DNA of 51,273 nucleotides from Acanthaster planci (GCF_001949145.1 NW_019091563.1:398269-449541), one strand, 5' to 3'. Shown: positions 20,761 to 34,444, counted from the stretch's first letter. Numbers and translations: made by a program. The notes: generated by a model not told the origin, from the letters alone.

Positions 20761-21560
20761 AGCTGTGGCCAGGTACACAGCCTAGGTGTTAAGTCTGATC
20801 ACATACGCTTGACACGAATGAAAATTTTGTGTAGCATGTTAAGATTGTCTGGACAACATGTCATTTAATAATGCATTTACATACATCAGTCATACATTTA
20901 GGTTCAAATAAACAATAAGCAGAGATGCTCTTTCTGATTAATGCTTTTACAGCAGAAGACTTTGCCTGGTACTTACGGCAGATTTAGGCCCAATTCAACG
21001 ATTTATTTTTTCAGAATTATGGAAAAATTGCAATTGCTGGAATACAATCACTTTTCGGTGTTAGTATATGATTATGATTTGTTTATGTTAATATGCTCTG
21101 TCTTAGTTCATTAGCGGTCCTTTCCTTTATCACTGCTGATAGGGTCGTGTCATTGACAATGTCGTTGTTTACTCTTTACTTTCTTGTTACTTTTTGAAAT
21201 CTCAGGATTATTCCAGTTTTCTCTTTATTCTCTTTTGGTTGTACCTGTCCAGGTCACGTTAAAGCGTGAGTTTGAAATCCCACTAACTATGACATCTACA
21301 TGCTAACATGGCTAACATTCGCTTCTGCGAAGACCAAACAAAGACAAAGTGTTCCAATTAATAATCTGTACGTAACATCAGAGGTGTTAAAATGAGAAAA
21401 GGGAGTTTTCCAACGAGACGCACGCAAAAGTGCACAGAAGAAACTGAAATGCAAACCAAAACTCTGTGCGTTTGTCTCAGGGACAAAACACTTTTCGCAT
21501 TTTGAGGTTTTGAAACAACTGTCGAAGATACCCAGTTTAATGAACTCAAAAAAAGTCTTC
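20761..21560. other. Unassigned AT-rich stretch
   Basis: Only short ORFs. A cagatttaggccca word (about 20980) resembles the start of the CRE-repeat tail module at position 1, but too little follows to call a copy. Confidence 0.35.
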
Positions 21561-21564
21561 CCTG

Positions 21565-22520
21565 TTCACGTGCTCCAAGATTCAACCCAATAGGCCATGT
21601 TCTTCACAAGATATAGTGCTTTGAAGAGTGCACCTCTAATGTCACGTGACTTGTCACAAGATGACGTCATCTCAGCATCATCACATCAGGTCATTTTTTG
21701 TCTAAAGCACTTCCTTTCTAGGACACCTGCAAGGTTTCAACCCGATCGGGTATGTACTTCACGAGATAGTGCTTTGAAGAGTGCACCTTCAATGTCAGGT
21801 GGCATGATCATTTGATGACGTCATCATCAAATGACGTCAATTTTCATCAAAATTTAAATGTTCCTAAATACCTGCCGAGTTTCAACCCAATCGTTCATGC
21901 ACTTCAGGAGATATTGCACTTTAAAGGACCCACCTTTAATGTCACGTGACTCGTTGACTGATTTCAATTCATCGTGCAAGGTTCACAGAGAGGTGTATAT
22001 TATTCTTACAAAGTAACATGAACTAAGTATACTGTAATGCAAAAACTAGAGTTTTGACAGTTTGTAAAAACAACTGTGGGCTGTTTTGGAATTTTTGAGA
22101 AAGCAAACTATGACAATATCAGAACAAATAGAAAACGTTGACACTTCATTAATGTTACAGAATTCAGTTAAATTGACCAGAGTGCTGAAGAGTGGCTGTT
22201 GAAAAACGCGTACAAAACCTATACGGTAAAAATTAATATTCAAAAATCAATACCAAATTAGGTGACAACGTCATCTTGACGTAATAAATTAAGCACAATA
22301 TTTTTATCAGGGTCTTTGTCGGCTGTAACTTTGACGATGATAAAGCATCGCAAAGTTAACAAAATGGTGCCTTGAAAATGTGTACAAAATCAATATTGAC
22401 GTCATTGTTCTACGGCCATCTATGCATAAGGGTTGTTCTTTCAAGAATAAGAAGAAGCCAAAACACACAGAAGTAATGCCTTTTTCGCAACTTTGCGAAG
22501 AAGCCCACAAAAAATAACGG
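21565..22520 (-). repeat. CRE repeat, inverted copy, 11 kb from the main block
   Basis: About 2.5 units in inverse orientation: ctgc landmarks end at 21730 and 21875. Perfect GTCACGTGAC lies at 21641 and 21941. Perfect TGACGTCA lies at 21662, 21816, 21832 and 22397, and the 20-bp centre spacing is kept for 21641/21662. At 22260-22500 the inverted tail module follows (gtgtacaaaatc, ctatgcataagggttg, aagaagaag), ending in the hairpin word tttttcgcaactttgcgaag near 22475-22497. Between 22000 and 22260 the sequence is AT-rich and unassigned. Confidence 0.75.
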
Positions 22521-24250
22521 GCAATAAAAAGGCTGATTTTAAAGTTATTGGCATACATTTGTTCTACAGTTAATTTTCACAATTAAAATAACTTAACTAT
22601 ACTTCAAACTCATCTGCCAAGCGAATCCGTCATTCATGAGTTACATTTTTGTCTGGTTCAGGGTCTCTTTGAAACGAATTTTGAAGACGTGGCTTAATCA
22701 GTTGACCGCAGCACCGTTTTATTTTGATAGTAGTGCCTTTAACCCTCAGTTCGAACCTTGTTCTCAGAGTGCATGGAAGTCACTGAAGGCAACTCAGCAA
22801 GTTTTCCCAAGTGTCATTATATATAAGTCTGATATCGAAGAAAACCATGGTTTGTTTCACAGTTGTATTTTGGTTTAAGTTGAAACGAAAAGTATCCAAA
22901 GTATTTTGTGGCATACTTCGTCGTCCATCACGATTTCGACAAACTGAATCACATTGCATACGTAACGCGAATTCCCTTCATTGCACAAATGTGTAGCGAA
23001 TAACGAAGGCGTGATGAAGGGATCCGGCGTTAAGGAAAGCAGTTCTGATCAAGGATCTACAAATGAGCAGCAAAGCATTCCCAGAGAAGATAATTATGTA
23101 CCATTTTAGCTTGAGCAAGGAGGGGGATATTGATCATCATGTAGAATCGGCTTCTTTGCTCGAAACCAGTAATAATTTACGCAGGTTTCAATAATTAAAA
23201 CTGACAATTTTTCAGTCAAGATAAATTGAAGTCAAACAGACGAAGCTCTCCTTTATTATTTATATTTTTTCGAGGGATGGAATAAGTGAAAGGAAGCCCA
23301 GAGACTGAAGGGTCGCGATTAAGCCGATCACAAAATACGATCATGTTTTAAAACGGGGAGGGGTGTCATTATGACTTTGCCTTTTCAGGAGCCTGTGCAC
23401 TTTTTGACCTTTTGCTTAGTTGAAAATGGAATTATAACTTGCGAATCACGCGTACGTTATGAGATTTTTGAAGTGAATTTCACATCTGTGTTTAAACTTC
23501 CATGCGATGATATCCATATTTCTCCAAAAAGCTGGGCGGAGGTGTAGGACAGTGTGCAAAATTTCTCAGATAAATTTAATTTCATTCAAGTTTTGAGAAA
23601 ATCTCGAATGAACCAGAGGTTTTAACGATTTTTTAACGATTGTAATTCAGAGGAAGGGTCGCATAAGAATTATGGCACATAAACAGTCACAATAAAAACC
23701 ATTATATTTATGTGCAGGTAAATCATTTAATTTAAGCATACCAGTATATCTAGGTGTACGTTCTTTATGTTGATTCTGTTCACAATATTTCGGTGTTTAA
23801 ACTTCCAAAATAGACAGAGGGTTGAGGTATTGGAGGAAAGGTGCTCAGCTTTGATACCGGCCTTAACACTCTCTAAATCTGTCGCTCTGTGTTAAACTGC
23901 AAATGAACATTTTTTTGTTTTAAGTTTAATTGCTTTGGGGGTTCTTGTGCGTGTGCTGGCGTTAAAAATATCTATTTTGGACCTCCGAACAAAAGAAGTA
24001 GACATAATGTGGGGCTTGAAGACGTTGCATACATTTGCGCCGTCCAACAGGATGTTTCCCCTCTTTATAAAAAAATTTCAAGTTTGTGAGGTGGAAGTTA
24101 TTCGTGGCAAAATGAAAAAAAGGGTCGAAAGAATAATCATAGAAGACCAGCTAGCAAGGATTCAGTATAGTGAAAGAACAATTTGCATTTTCTCAAATTT
24201 TTCTCAATCACAAGAAAACGAAGGAATGCTCCCACTGGGTATGTGAAACA
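22521..24250. other. Unassigned stretch before the CTTG tract
   Basis: ORFs of 80 (22636-22878) and 103 codons (23935-24246), both plus strand, show no motif. No LINE or LTR vocabulary was seen in six frames. A few gaaac/tttc-rich words only. Confidence 0.35.
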
Positions 24251-25379
<1,129 letters not shown>

Positions 25380-25613
25380 CATCCAGAACACTTTGACGTA
25401 GTTTTTGACCATGCTAAAGAAACCGTTGTGCGAAGTGCGCATGCAGCTCCAACTAAATTTGGAAACGTACTGCGTCCGACGTTGTCTTCGCGATTTGAAA
25501 GTATCAACCTGGACAAGACTTTTACGCACCTCTTCAACAGGTGTTTGCAGACGTACGTACCCCTTTTCAACAACATTCAGGCGTGGCGTCGCCGTCGAGG
25601 CTACAAGTTTTAA
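25380..25613 (+). other. Unassigned ORF, possible terminal exon
   Basis: An open frame follows an in-frame TGA at 25377 and runs to TAA at 25611-25613. It reads FDVVFDHAKETVVRSAH near the start and INLDKTFTHLFNRCLQTYVP further on, ending in an Arg-rich AWRRRRGYKF tail. A plausible acceptor (acatccag, ending 25387) gives a compatible phase, and AATAAA follows 24 bp after the stop (25637-25642). The first internal ATG is at 25428. Together these fit a 3'-terminal exon of a gene or of an unrecognised mobile element. I recognise no domain, and a chance arrangement remains possible. Confidence 0.25.
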
Positions 25614-25636
25614 GGGGAGGACCCGAGACTATATAC

Positions 25637-25642
25637 AATAAA
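25637..25642 (+). terminator. AATAAA polyadenylation signal candidate
   Basis: Consensus hexamer 24 bp downstream of the stop of the ORF at 25380-25613. No G/T-rich downstream element is obvious. Confidence 0.3.
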
Positions 25643-25922
25643 GCCACCCCGAAGAACAGCATAATTGAGGCGGTTGCAGACCGAGAGGAAATTTCAGTAA
25701 GGGAATAGATAATGTGCTTGGCCGGCCTTAAACGTGCGTTTAAGTACTTACTTGTTACTGTGTATAAAAGTTATATCTGTCTATTGCTAGAAGACGCTGA
25801 TGTGATATGGTATTCCTCACTCACGTCTAAAACGCTGTAACGGCACACCGGATAGTTTTACGTAGTTAGTGTAGGACGCTCTTCAAGACTGCGAACTTGA
25901 GACTGTCTGATAGGAGAGAGGA

Positions 25923-26470
25923 TCACAGTGGTTCGAAGAAGGGCGAACATCGGAAGCACCATGAACATTCTTCTCCCCCTCCATCCCACGTATTTGTCGT
26001 GTTCGCAGTCTGTGCATTGTCCATAATGTCTCCCAGCTGCGTCCTAGGTTTTAAACAGCCCGATTCATAGATAAGTCCGGTCCCTTTCCCAGTACAGTCA
26101 GCTCTCGTAACGAAGAACACCGTCATAACAAAATACAGTTTTACAAGGTAAAAATTTTGAGAACCCCAATTATCATCATTTAAAACGCCATGTTTATCAG
26201 AGTGTGTCATTATACTTGAGTGGATTATGTGCTTGAGGATCAGGAGCTTACAAGGGATTGATGTTAAGGATAATGGTCGATCATTTGCGGGGTCAGACCG
26301 ATTTCCTTTTCTAAAGACTGCAGTCACATTTGCAATCAGCCAGTCTTGACGGAGTTCCCCAGTGGATAAAGACTTCTGAAAAATCTGTAGCCCATTCCTT
26401 TAGTACTGTGGGCATGATGTTATTATGTCAGCCCCATTGTGTCTGCAGGCCCATTTTGTCAGCCTCGTTA
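25923..26470 (-). pseudogene. Non-LTR reverse transcriptase scrap (CR1/jockey-like)
   Basis: Minus-strand reading: a stop, then QIFQKSLSTGELRQDWLIAN (about 26390-26330) leads in frame into TAVFRKGNRSDPANDRPLSL, SIPCKLL and HIIHSSIMTHSDKHGVLND (26325-26170). This corresponds to the first RT blocks (the NYRPISLTS motif, here NDRPLSLTS) of CR1/jockey-type elements. After GVLNDDNWGSQ the similarity fades, and the catalytic YADD region is absent. Both ends are truncated with no tail visible. Confidence 0.8.
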
Positions 26471-28387
26471 TGTCCGCATTATGTGATTGATATTAACTTA
26501 ATAAAGTGTCTGTCACGTATTTATTTCAGTTTTTTTTTAATTCCTTGCAGGTATTTAAATATATGCTGTTATTCTTCCACAGTGATGATGGAACAAATTT
26601 TCATTTTGTGTATCCTCGTGTGAAAACTTCCACGGCTCTGTGTTGGGTCATGTTCCTTGCGGAAAATGAAACAAACGTTCCCATATTGTGGGTCAAAATG
26701 ATACTGTGTGATGGATTACTTTGTGCACAACGTATTCGTTGTAATGGGTTTCATGGAAATGTACATACATGTACATAGTAGATACGATTCATGAGAAAAG
26801 CCTTTACTTTTATGAGTAAGTGTGTGTGTTTTGGGTTGAAATTAGCCTAAACATAATTAACCATGCTTTGTCCATGATGGCTGCACATAATTATGTACAT
26901 TACTCATAAGACGTACACAGTGAACTACTGAATCCACACCCACACTCCAGTAAAGAGTCTTGGCATGACAATGACTTTTCCAAGATTCCCGCCTGTGCTG
27001 TTAGCTTTGGAGTCAGTAGCCACAGTTAGTTGCCTATCTTATAGAGGCCTAATTCTGCTTCACTCAAGCGGCAGATAACGGGTTATGGAAGGTTCTCCTC
27101 ATGATATGTGAAGATGGCATCCCCCGCAAGAACGAACGTACGTAAGTCTCTAAAAAAAAACTTAAATCCGTTAAATTAAAAACTTTTGTCAAGACAAATA
27201 ATGATATAGACTTCAACAGTGAAGCCGGCGGTAGTGACAACAGACACATATAGCTTTATTAAGGACTGTGCTGTCTGGTCTCTCAGGACTGGAGGGAGTC
27301 TCATTATGCGCCTTGTCTTGATATGGTTTCTGGGGTCAGCCACATGGTAGCTTTATACTGTCATAATGTCATATGTTAAAAATTGTGTTCTAAAATTTGC
27401 TGTAATTCCATGAACTCACATTTCAAAGCATGCTCTTTCACTGTACAGTCACCTTCCAGCCTGGCCAATAAGCTGGGCGGTGTATTTAGTCCCCCCCCAA
27501 AAATACACGAATTCCAGGATGGCTCCATTCTAACCGGCGCAAAACTGATACCGCTTTGTAGACCCACCTACTGCAGTTGATGCTTTTTATCATTAAGTGA
27601 ATTAGAAACAAAAACCACAAATATACACAAACGAACTCCTGCTCTCTGGGAAACACCAGCCTGATGAGGAGTTCTGTGTTGACAAGCGCTACCCACCCAC
27701 TATCGTGACCTTGCACGAGACTAGTGATTGTACCCTGAAAATTAAGCAAATTTACGCAAACTTATAGGAAGCTCCGATCTGCACAACGCTAGTATGCTCA
27801 CGTATGCTAAAAATTTCTCCATGCTGGTCGCAGAAAAGTACTCAAATACATCAGCAAACAGGCCGTTCGCCCATGAAGCTGTATAAAATCAAACAGTAAT
27901 AAAAAAAAGTGGGAAGTGGCCCTATTAATGGTGACAATAAATCTCAGCCACTCCTTGGCTGCAATCCCGGCAATCTTTTTAGAATAATCCGAGGGGACCT
28001 GTTCGCAAAAGGATAAAATCGACAAATTATTCTTTAAACCTTGCTTGCACAGACCGGTGTCCGGTTTCCCTTATTTATCCGCCATAGAAACACTTTGGAA
28101 AAAAAGTCGAGAAAAAAATCAAAATTCACGGTGGTGGCCGAACTCCACCCCATCAAACTTAAGACGTAGAGGCGACATATTTGATTAGCCCCTTTCCTCT
28201 ATACACAAAATTGGGCAGACATAATAGGCCGGCGGACACAATGGGACGGAACACTTGTGTAGCCCCAGTGTTTCCAGGAGTCCAATCGATCGCACCTATA
28301 CTGGGATATTTAAATCTCAAATCTGCGTTTCAGGAGGGTAATGTACGGAAGCGTGTACACGACATGACTGAAAAAAAATTGGGCCTT
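26471..28387. other. Unassigned stretch
   Basis: No family recognised. Words such as gcagacataataggccggcggacacaatg, near 28213, resemble shorter forms near 26420-26480 and anticipate the CCCGGGC tandem repeat that follows. Several homopolymer runs (poly-A near 27156, poly-C near 27490). Confidence 0.35.
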
Positions 28388-28500
28388 CTATTTCGCCCGG
28401 GTGGATTAGTATTTCGCCCGGCGGATTATTCTGTCACCCGGGCAGATTACTATTTTGCCCGGGCGGATTATTTATCTCGCCTGGAGCTGATTAGTATCCC
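28388..28500. repeat. Imperfect 20-24-bp tandem repeat with CCCGGGC
   Basis: Five units of the form tatttcgcccgggcggatta are visible, varying at the CCCGGGC core (cccgggtgg, cccggcgg, cccgggcag, cccgggcgg, cctggagctg). In one plus frame it gives an artificial peptide of repeated RxGGLxFRPADY type (ORF 28181-28555). CpG-containing SmaI-type cores make it stand out in AT-rich DNA. Confidence 0.8.
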
Positions 28501-30984
28501 AAGAGACTGGGTGTATATAATCGCTCACTTTTTGCAGGGGATGGATTATTTGTAGAAAGAAAAAAAAAGGTTTTTGAGTACTTTTTTCATTCAAATTTAA
28601 TTCAATTGCAATGTTTCTCATGATGTGTGCCCAGAGTTTGCTTTTCGGGGGGGCACAGATTGGGGTTGGGAAAAGGGGCAAAATGATTTTTTTCTACAAA
28701 TCGCAGTCCATTTTTCTTTGGTCTGTCCCCGGCCCACTCCACGCTTTTCTCTCTAGCTTTACATTGCATTTTTCACGCTTTGGGTCTTCCAAGCCTTTGT
28801 TGAGTAACTCATTACAGTCATTTTTCACCTATTTTTTGAGAATCGGACCTGCTATTCTCGCGTAGAGTTCATTTTTCCGAAGCAGCCAAAAACCTACACT
28901 TTTTCCACGCGCACTCGTTGCTAGGACACGCTGGCAAGCGCGTGGCCAAAAACTTCAAATGGCCGTAGCAACATCTTCAATTGAACTGAAAATGTACTGA
29001 TCTATTAATTATTTGTATTGAGTATGATAGTCTTTACATGCATGCAGAGTTTCATTAAACTCGCGTATGGGATGGCCGAGTTCTGGGGGGGGTTCCGCCC
29101 CTTGCTGGAAGTGGTCCCCTATACTTTGACGTTTTAGGGTTAAGAGTGAAGTCATGTTCGCATGAATTCCTTTTAAAAATTACAAGGAAAAAGAATGGCT
29201 TTAAACATCGTTACAAAATGGTTGGGGGTGAATCTGTTCCCGTGTTCCTTTCCCGTTTGGACTCTGAATACGCCACTGCATTTTCTCTAAGAGGGGAAAA
29301 GGGGTTTCCAGTAGGGTACACAGCACTAAACTACGAACCGATCATGAACGTCAGGGGGGTGCAGCTTCCCTTCCCATTGTAAACTATCGAGGAAAACGGC
29401 TAAAAAGGGGGAAAGGGACAAGAACAAAGGAGAAAACAGGGACAAAAAGCTTTGATTTTTAAAGCTAGGTATAGTGTTTTTTATTCCCTTTAATCGATTT
29501 TTTGTCATATCTTTTGTATTTTGTTATTATCATTTTTATATTATTCTTGGGGGAAGGCAAGTGTCATCCCCCCTTGCGATGCACATTTACTCACGTGTTA
29601 CGGAGCCAAGTCAGTCTCGATTTGAAACTTTCTGTCTGTCACGAGTGAGTCCCTCTTTTTAGGAGAAACAAAAGGCTGACTCCTAAACAATATGTACGTA
29701 GCTTGTTCCAATGCGTCAAAGACTTGATATCCAAGTAATAGATTCGTTCCACCATGGCCGCCCAAAATAATGCCGATTTTACTCAGAAGAAATCGACGCA
29801 TTCACGTAGAAGGAAAACCTAAGCATTAAACAAAGTGTGTTGATTTAATCCAGGATAGCCCCAAACATGTTTATTTTTCTTGGGACTCCATAAACTAAAC
29901 AAGTTCATTACAAAAGAACAAAAAAACAAAAGCACCAATTTACATTTAATTGCCATTTAAGTTACCAATTACTGCATTAAAATTACCATGAGTATTAAAA
30001 AAGATCTTGAAAGTCAAGAAATTTGATTCATATAAACTTAGTGATGCCGTCAACTCCAGTCCCTTTGAATATCAGTACTATCAATTTAAAGTGCTTTATA
30101 TCCTTCTAAGCAATTACCTTTATTTTATGAAACTGCCTCCCTTCTGCAGATAAAAGTGTCTGTGATAGAATGTGATAAACTAGCCTAAGTTTTAAACTCT
30201 CTCCATTTCTCTAAAAAGAGAATTATATGCAAGGAAAAGCTCTTTTCATAATCAAATAAAAAAATCTGTAACTTTTTCAGGGGAATGGCAAGACTCTCAG
30301 CCCGCGCCCGATCAGAGTAGAGAACTGATGCGCATTTGTTCAGGTTTTATAGCTAAAATGTTTGATAGATTCATAAGGGTAATTTTCAATCGGTTCTATT
30401 GACATTCCCATTAACTTAATCTGCGGGGAAAAGGTGATTAATTAGGAGAGTATCTCTGCCTATGGAGCGTCAAAAGTGGACAACCCCGTTTTCTCATTCT
30501 CTACCAGTCGATTTTCGGGATTTTGGACTTTGTGTATAGCATTTTCAAAAAACGCAATTTTCCGCTAGCAAAAATTTGGTCAAGTCAGTCTGAACTGAGA
30601 ACAAATAGTTTAATAATTTAGACAAAGTTTCCTTCTTTGCATTGACTTTGAATTTCCTCTTTGGTTACTTCATCAACAGAACGTCAGCTCTCTGCCTCTC
30701 GCTTTGGTTTCATCAGAAGAATTCTGCCACTCATATCACATCAAATGATTTTGGTTCAATGCGTCTGGAGCTCCGACAAACACAAATCATGGCTTTCTTG
30801 GAGATTTTCCGGTGAAATCTTGGGAAAATAAATTAATCATTCAGCAGTTTTTGCAACCACATTTGCCAACAACTAATGTTTGAGACGGTTTCAACTTCGA
30901 TATACTAAAATCTCAAATACTGAGCCTGAAAGGTTCGATACATTGCCACAAATTTCTTACTATATAGGCTTCAAGTCAGGCATT
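28501..30984. other. Unassigned stretch
   Basis: Read in six frames without recognising a gene or element. Short homopolymer runs only. The right limit is the start of the second R2 copy. Confidence 0.35.
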
Positions 30985-32120
30985 ATAAAGTACACACGTA
31001 TGTTTCACTCCCATTCGACGTGTGGAAATTAACGACTTTGACCGTACCTCGTTGTTACTTGACCATAACCTCGTGAACCATGCAGAATTATCCTTAGCAA
31101 CTTGCAAATCCCCTGTTGAGACTTCTCGTTTTAAAGACTTCATTTGCACAAAATTAACAAACTCTTTGTATGTGCTCCAGAAGGCTTGGACCGAATAAAA
31201 CATCACAGAATCGTGAAACGAAATGGTACATAAATGTGCAAATTTAGCCTGAAAGTGGTTGCTAAGATGAGAAACTATTTCTATTTTCAATCGATGTCTT
31301 GGTCTTTTTCCACTGTATTTCTCAATTTTAGAAGTTTTCCCAGAACAATGAGACACTGCATACGACAGGTCAGAATCTCAGCTACACAATAAAATCAGTT
31401 TTATCGAGCTAGATTTTTTTGACTTTCAGAAGTTATTTTAGACACTTTGCGCAGTGCGATCTACGTGTAGTACATGCATAAACCCATCTAGCCACGTACT
31501 GCGCACGGTACATTGTGGCCTGTTGCTTACCGACGTACATGTGGAAGTACATGTTCATGTACGTATGTGTACATGTTTCCATGCACATGGAAATTGTGCA
31601 TCTGAGCTGGTGTACATGTTTATATGGTTCATGCAAGTATACGACAAGTAAAATTGGAGACATATAACGTGAATTTATACAATTCCTAGTAATGTTATAA
31701 TGACAGATAGACATCGGTTTCAATAAACTTCATGTTTACTTACTGTACTCTTGTGTTCGTCTTTCGTTCACGAGTCACTGAATTTTGCGCTTGCAGATTA
31801 TGTGGGATAAACGGAGTCGGTGCTGAGTTATGATTTAATTAGGTCGATATGCAAAAGCGTCTGGTCAGGAAGAGAAAAACAATCTAGCGCCAAACCGTCA
31901 GCAAACCTAAAACCTTCACTCCTTTCTCCACCGCAGCTCACTTTTGAAAACTTCAGGAAAATATCGAATTCTATGTTTCGAGCCAAACCGTAAACAAACT
32001 ACCGCTAACGAAAAGAGCTTTTCACAAAAATCACTAGTTTTGACCACTCCGGTGCCAATTTCTCAATTTTATTTTCACAAAACAAGTTAGGAAAAGGCCT
32101 TATCTTACCATGAAAGTATT
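30985..32120 (+). repeat. Dispersed repeat R2, copy 2, interrupted
   Basis: 30985-31520 and 31985-32120 together match 4655-5340 in the same orientation. Shared words include cctcgtgaacca, ttagcaacttgc, agtggttgctaagatga, cactgcatacgacagg, then taaacaaactaccgct and ttttgaccactc. The 465 bp between (about 31521-31984) is absent from copy 1 at the equivalent point. It begins with a cluster of tacatgt/gtacatg palindromes (31535-31605) and has no coding content. It may be an insertion or a replaced segment. Confidence 0.8.
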
Positions 32121-32605
32121 TTTCGAAGAATGGCTGCGAATAACAGAATTAGAATATCACTGTAACAATCTTCAGAAGTAATAGGTTACAAAATAAACAA
32201 AATCCCCAATATATGTGCACATGTTTTTGATAAGGTGTGAAGTACAGATTGACAAAGTGCATGCTGCTCCTTTCCGCTTACCTTTTTGCCATTAACCATT
32301 CCCTTTTAATGCAGCAGTTTTGAATTCCCTGCGCACCACAACCGCTTTCAAACAAGAGGCGTTAGTCACGCATAAACAATTCAACGATTTTCCGGCACAA
32401 CAGCCTTGCTGAAAATTATTGTGTGGTGGGTTGCGTGTGTGGGGGGGGGGGTTCTCAATACCGTTTTTAAAATTACCGTCACCGTGATATATTGATTGAT
32501 AGATGGTGCCATCACCAAGATCTAGCGCCACAAGGCAGGCATGCTTTTCGACATACAGCACAGAAACAATGTCACTGATGGGGGGAGGTCTCCTCCGCCC
32601 AGTTT
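32121..32605. other. Unassigned stretch
   Basis: A poly-G run near 32440-32450 and no recognised coding content. The 89-codon minus ORF 32292-32561 has no motif. Confidence 0.35.
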
Positions 32606-33197
32606 ATATTATGGTGTACTATTTACGACACACATTTCTACCTCTCTCTGGCTTCTTCCAAGGTGACGCAACTACGCGACGCGACAGCACGACAGCTCCT
32701 TTGCATCGTGCTTTTGGTTGCACCGTCGCGACGCGTCGCCTTCTTGCCAGTACCTTTGTACACACGACGCGTCATGTCGTGCGTCGGGTCGTGTTGTCTT
32801 ACGTCCTTTCGTTGTTGTAATTTTTCTGCCTAAACGTCGGTATGGTGTACTCTCTTTCTCTCTCTCTCTCCGGCCTCCCTCCAGGCGACGCAACGACACG
32901 ACGCGATGGCACGGCGGCTCCCCTGCGTCCTGCCGTCGGGTCGCACCGTCGCCTTCTTGCCATTACGTTTGTACACACACAACGCGTTGCGTTTTGCGTC
33001 GCGTCGTGCTGTCTTTGTTCCTTACCTTGTCGCATTTTTTCTGCCTAAATATCGCCCATCTCGTCGCTCCGTCGTGCATCGTGTCGCCTGAAGCACGACA
33101 CGACGTGACGCGTCGTGTGCTGTCGCCCTTTGCCTCATGGCGTTTATAGAGGGCGCCTTTACTGTTTTCTTTCACTTCCGTCCCCCGTGCTTGCAGG
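32606..33197 (-). mobile_element. CpG-rich CGACG element, copy 1 (two tandem cores)
   Basis: Read on the minus strand, the element starts with a gcaagc...gaaagaaaacagtaaagg block and gcgccctctataaac (33197 down to about 33130). It passes through dense CGACG/CGTCG words and ends tgtcgtaaatagtacaccat (about 32606-32636). The core of about 225 bp (gatatttaggcagaaaaa ... cgttgcgtcgcctgga ... gtacaccat) is present twice here (about 33060-32840 and 32836-32611). Copies 2 and 3 at 34263 and 37418 share both ends in the opposite orientation. It is non-coding: long ORFs arise only from CG-rich bias. Confidence 0.8.
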
Positions 33198-34262
33198 GTA
33201 CATGCTATTCACTCATTGGTGTTGATTTTTTTATGTCATCCATCATCATGTCATATTTTATTAAAAAACTGAAAATAGAGGAAAAAGAAAACCCGCATAC
33301 GAAGGAACTGGTCTCTCATATAAGTTGAAGCCCAGAATTCTTTAAATCTTTAAATACCCAGCCAATGATTTCTTTTCAGTACTGTCGATAAAGGTTCCAT
33401 TTGTGGAAGATTTATAGATATGGGTATTTCTCTGTGGTCCATTCCGGCAATTTCCAAGTAGCACTCTCAGTCCTCCAGACAATTTGTCTACAATTGATCG
33501 CCCGCAAGTTTGACTACGGATTTAGGAAGTTATCACCGAGCCTGCTCTATAAAACCCTCAGAATATTCCGTCTTAGTCTTTCTTCAGGTCAGTCTTCCTC
33601 GTTACCTTAATCAGCACCACACTTTCAATATTAGTTCGTGTTTCTGAATAAAACATTGTACAGACGCTATTATCATTGTGGCCGTGTCTTTTCGTCAAAT
33701 GTGTTTGGCCACGCACATAATTTCTCATCAGATCCGCATTGGCAAGAGCGTAATAGTGATTGATGTATTTTTCATCTTATAACTGATTTAAAAATAATTA
33801 TTAGATAGATCAAAATTAGAGCAGGAAAAGCTAAAACCTTGTTGTGGCTGACGGTATGTTATTTATTTCCTGGAGATAATCGGTCGCAACGCTTTCTCTA
33901 ATTACATTTGATTAAAAAATTTTTTTAAAGTTTTTCCAACACCTTACTCTTAAAAAAACAAAATGTCAGAAAAAAATGCGTGAAAAAGAACAACAGAAAC
34001 AAGACCTGCTACCTATTTGCTCTTTACACGCTTTACATTGACATGCAGAGCCTCAAAACCATAGCCTTACACAATGATTTCCGTGTATGTTGCCTAGTTA
34101 TTTGGGGCATACTGCGTTAGTTCTTCTACCATGTATAACCATACGAACAATATTTCAAAAGCTACTTTGATCGCAATTCTGACGCGGTTGTACAAGCTGC
34201 CAGTTTGACGCTTTGCGTGCCCACGGTGGCAGCGTGCAAAAGATCGAATGGCGTGTACTACG
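33198..34262. other. Unassigned stretch with an LTR-like TATA/poly(A) pair
   Basis: TATAAAA (33548-33554) is followed 93 bp later by AATAAA (33647-33652), the spacing of promoter and polyadenylation signal in an LTR R region. No TG...CA ends, primer-binding site or polypurine tract could be fixed, so a solo LTR is only a possibility. No other content recognised. Confidence 0.25.
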
Positions 34263-34425
34263 CAAGCGCGGGGGGTGGAAATGACAGAAAACAGTAAAGG
34301 CGCCCTCTATAAACACCATGAAGCAAAAGGTGACAGCAAGGGAGCCGTCGTGCCGTCACGTCGTGTAGTTGAGTCGCCTGGAGGGGGGCTGGGGAGAAAG
34401 AGAGAGATCAGAAGAAGAGAAATCA
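34263..34425 (+). mobile_element. CGACG element, copy 2 (internally deleted)
   Basis: It carries the same left end (gcaagcgcggggggtggaaa, then gacagaaaacagtaaagg and gcgccctctataaacaccat), then jumps from aaaaggtgacagcaa directly to gggagccgtcgtgccgtcac and tagttgagtcgcctgga. About 250 bp of core is missing compared with copy 3. The right end is lost where the L1-like insertion follows. A few gagagaga words remain. Confidence 0.75.
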
Positions 34426-34444
34426 AAACACAGTCAATTCACAT

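Noticed and set aside
32718-33149. 143-codon plus-strand ORF and several overlapping Arg-rich ORFs
   Set aside because: They lie in the CpG-rich CGACG element, which is repeated in inverse at 37.4 kb without conserving any frame. Openness in several frames reflects composition.
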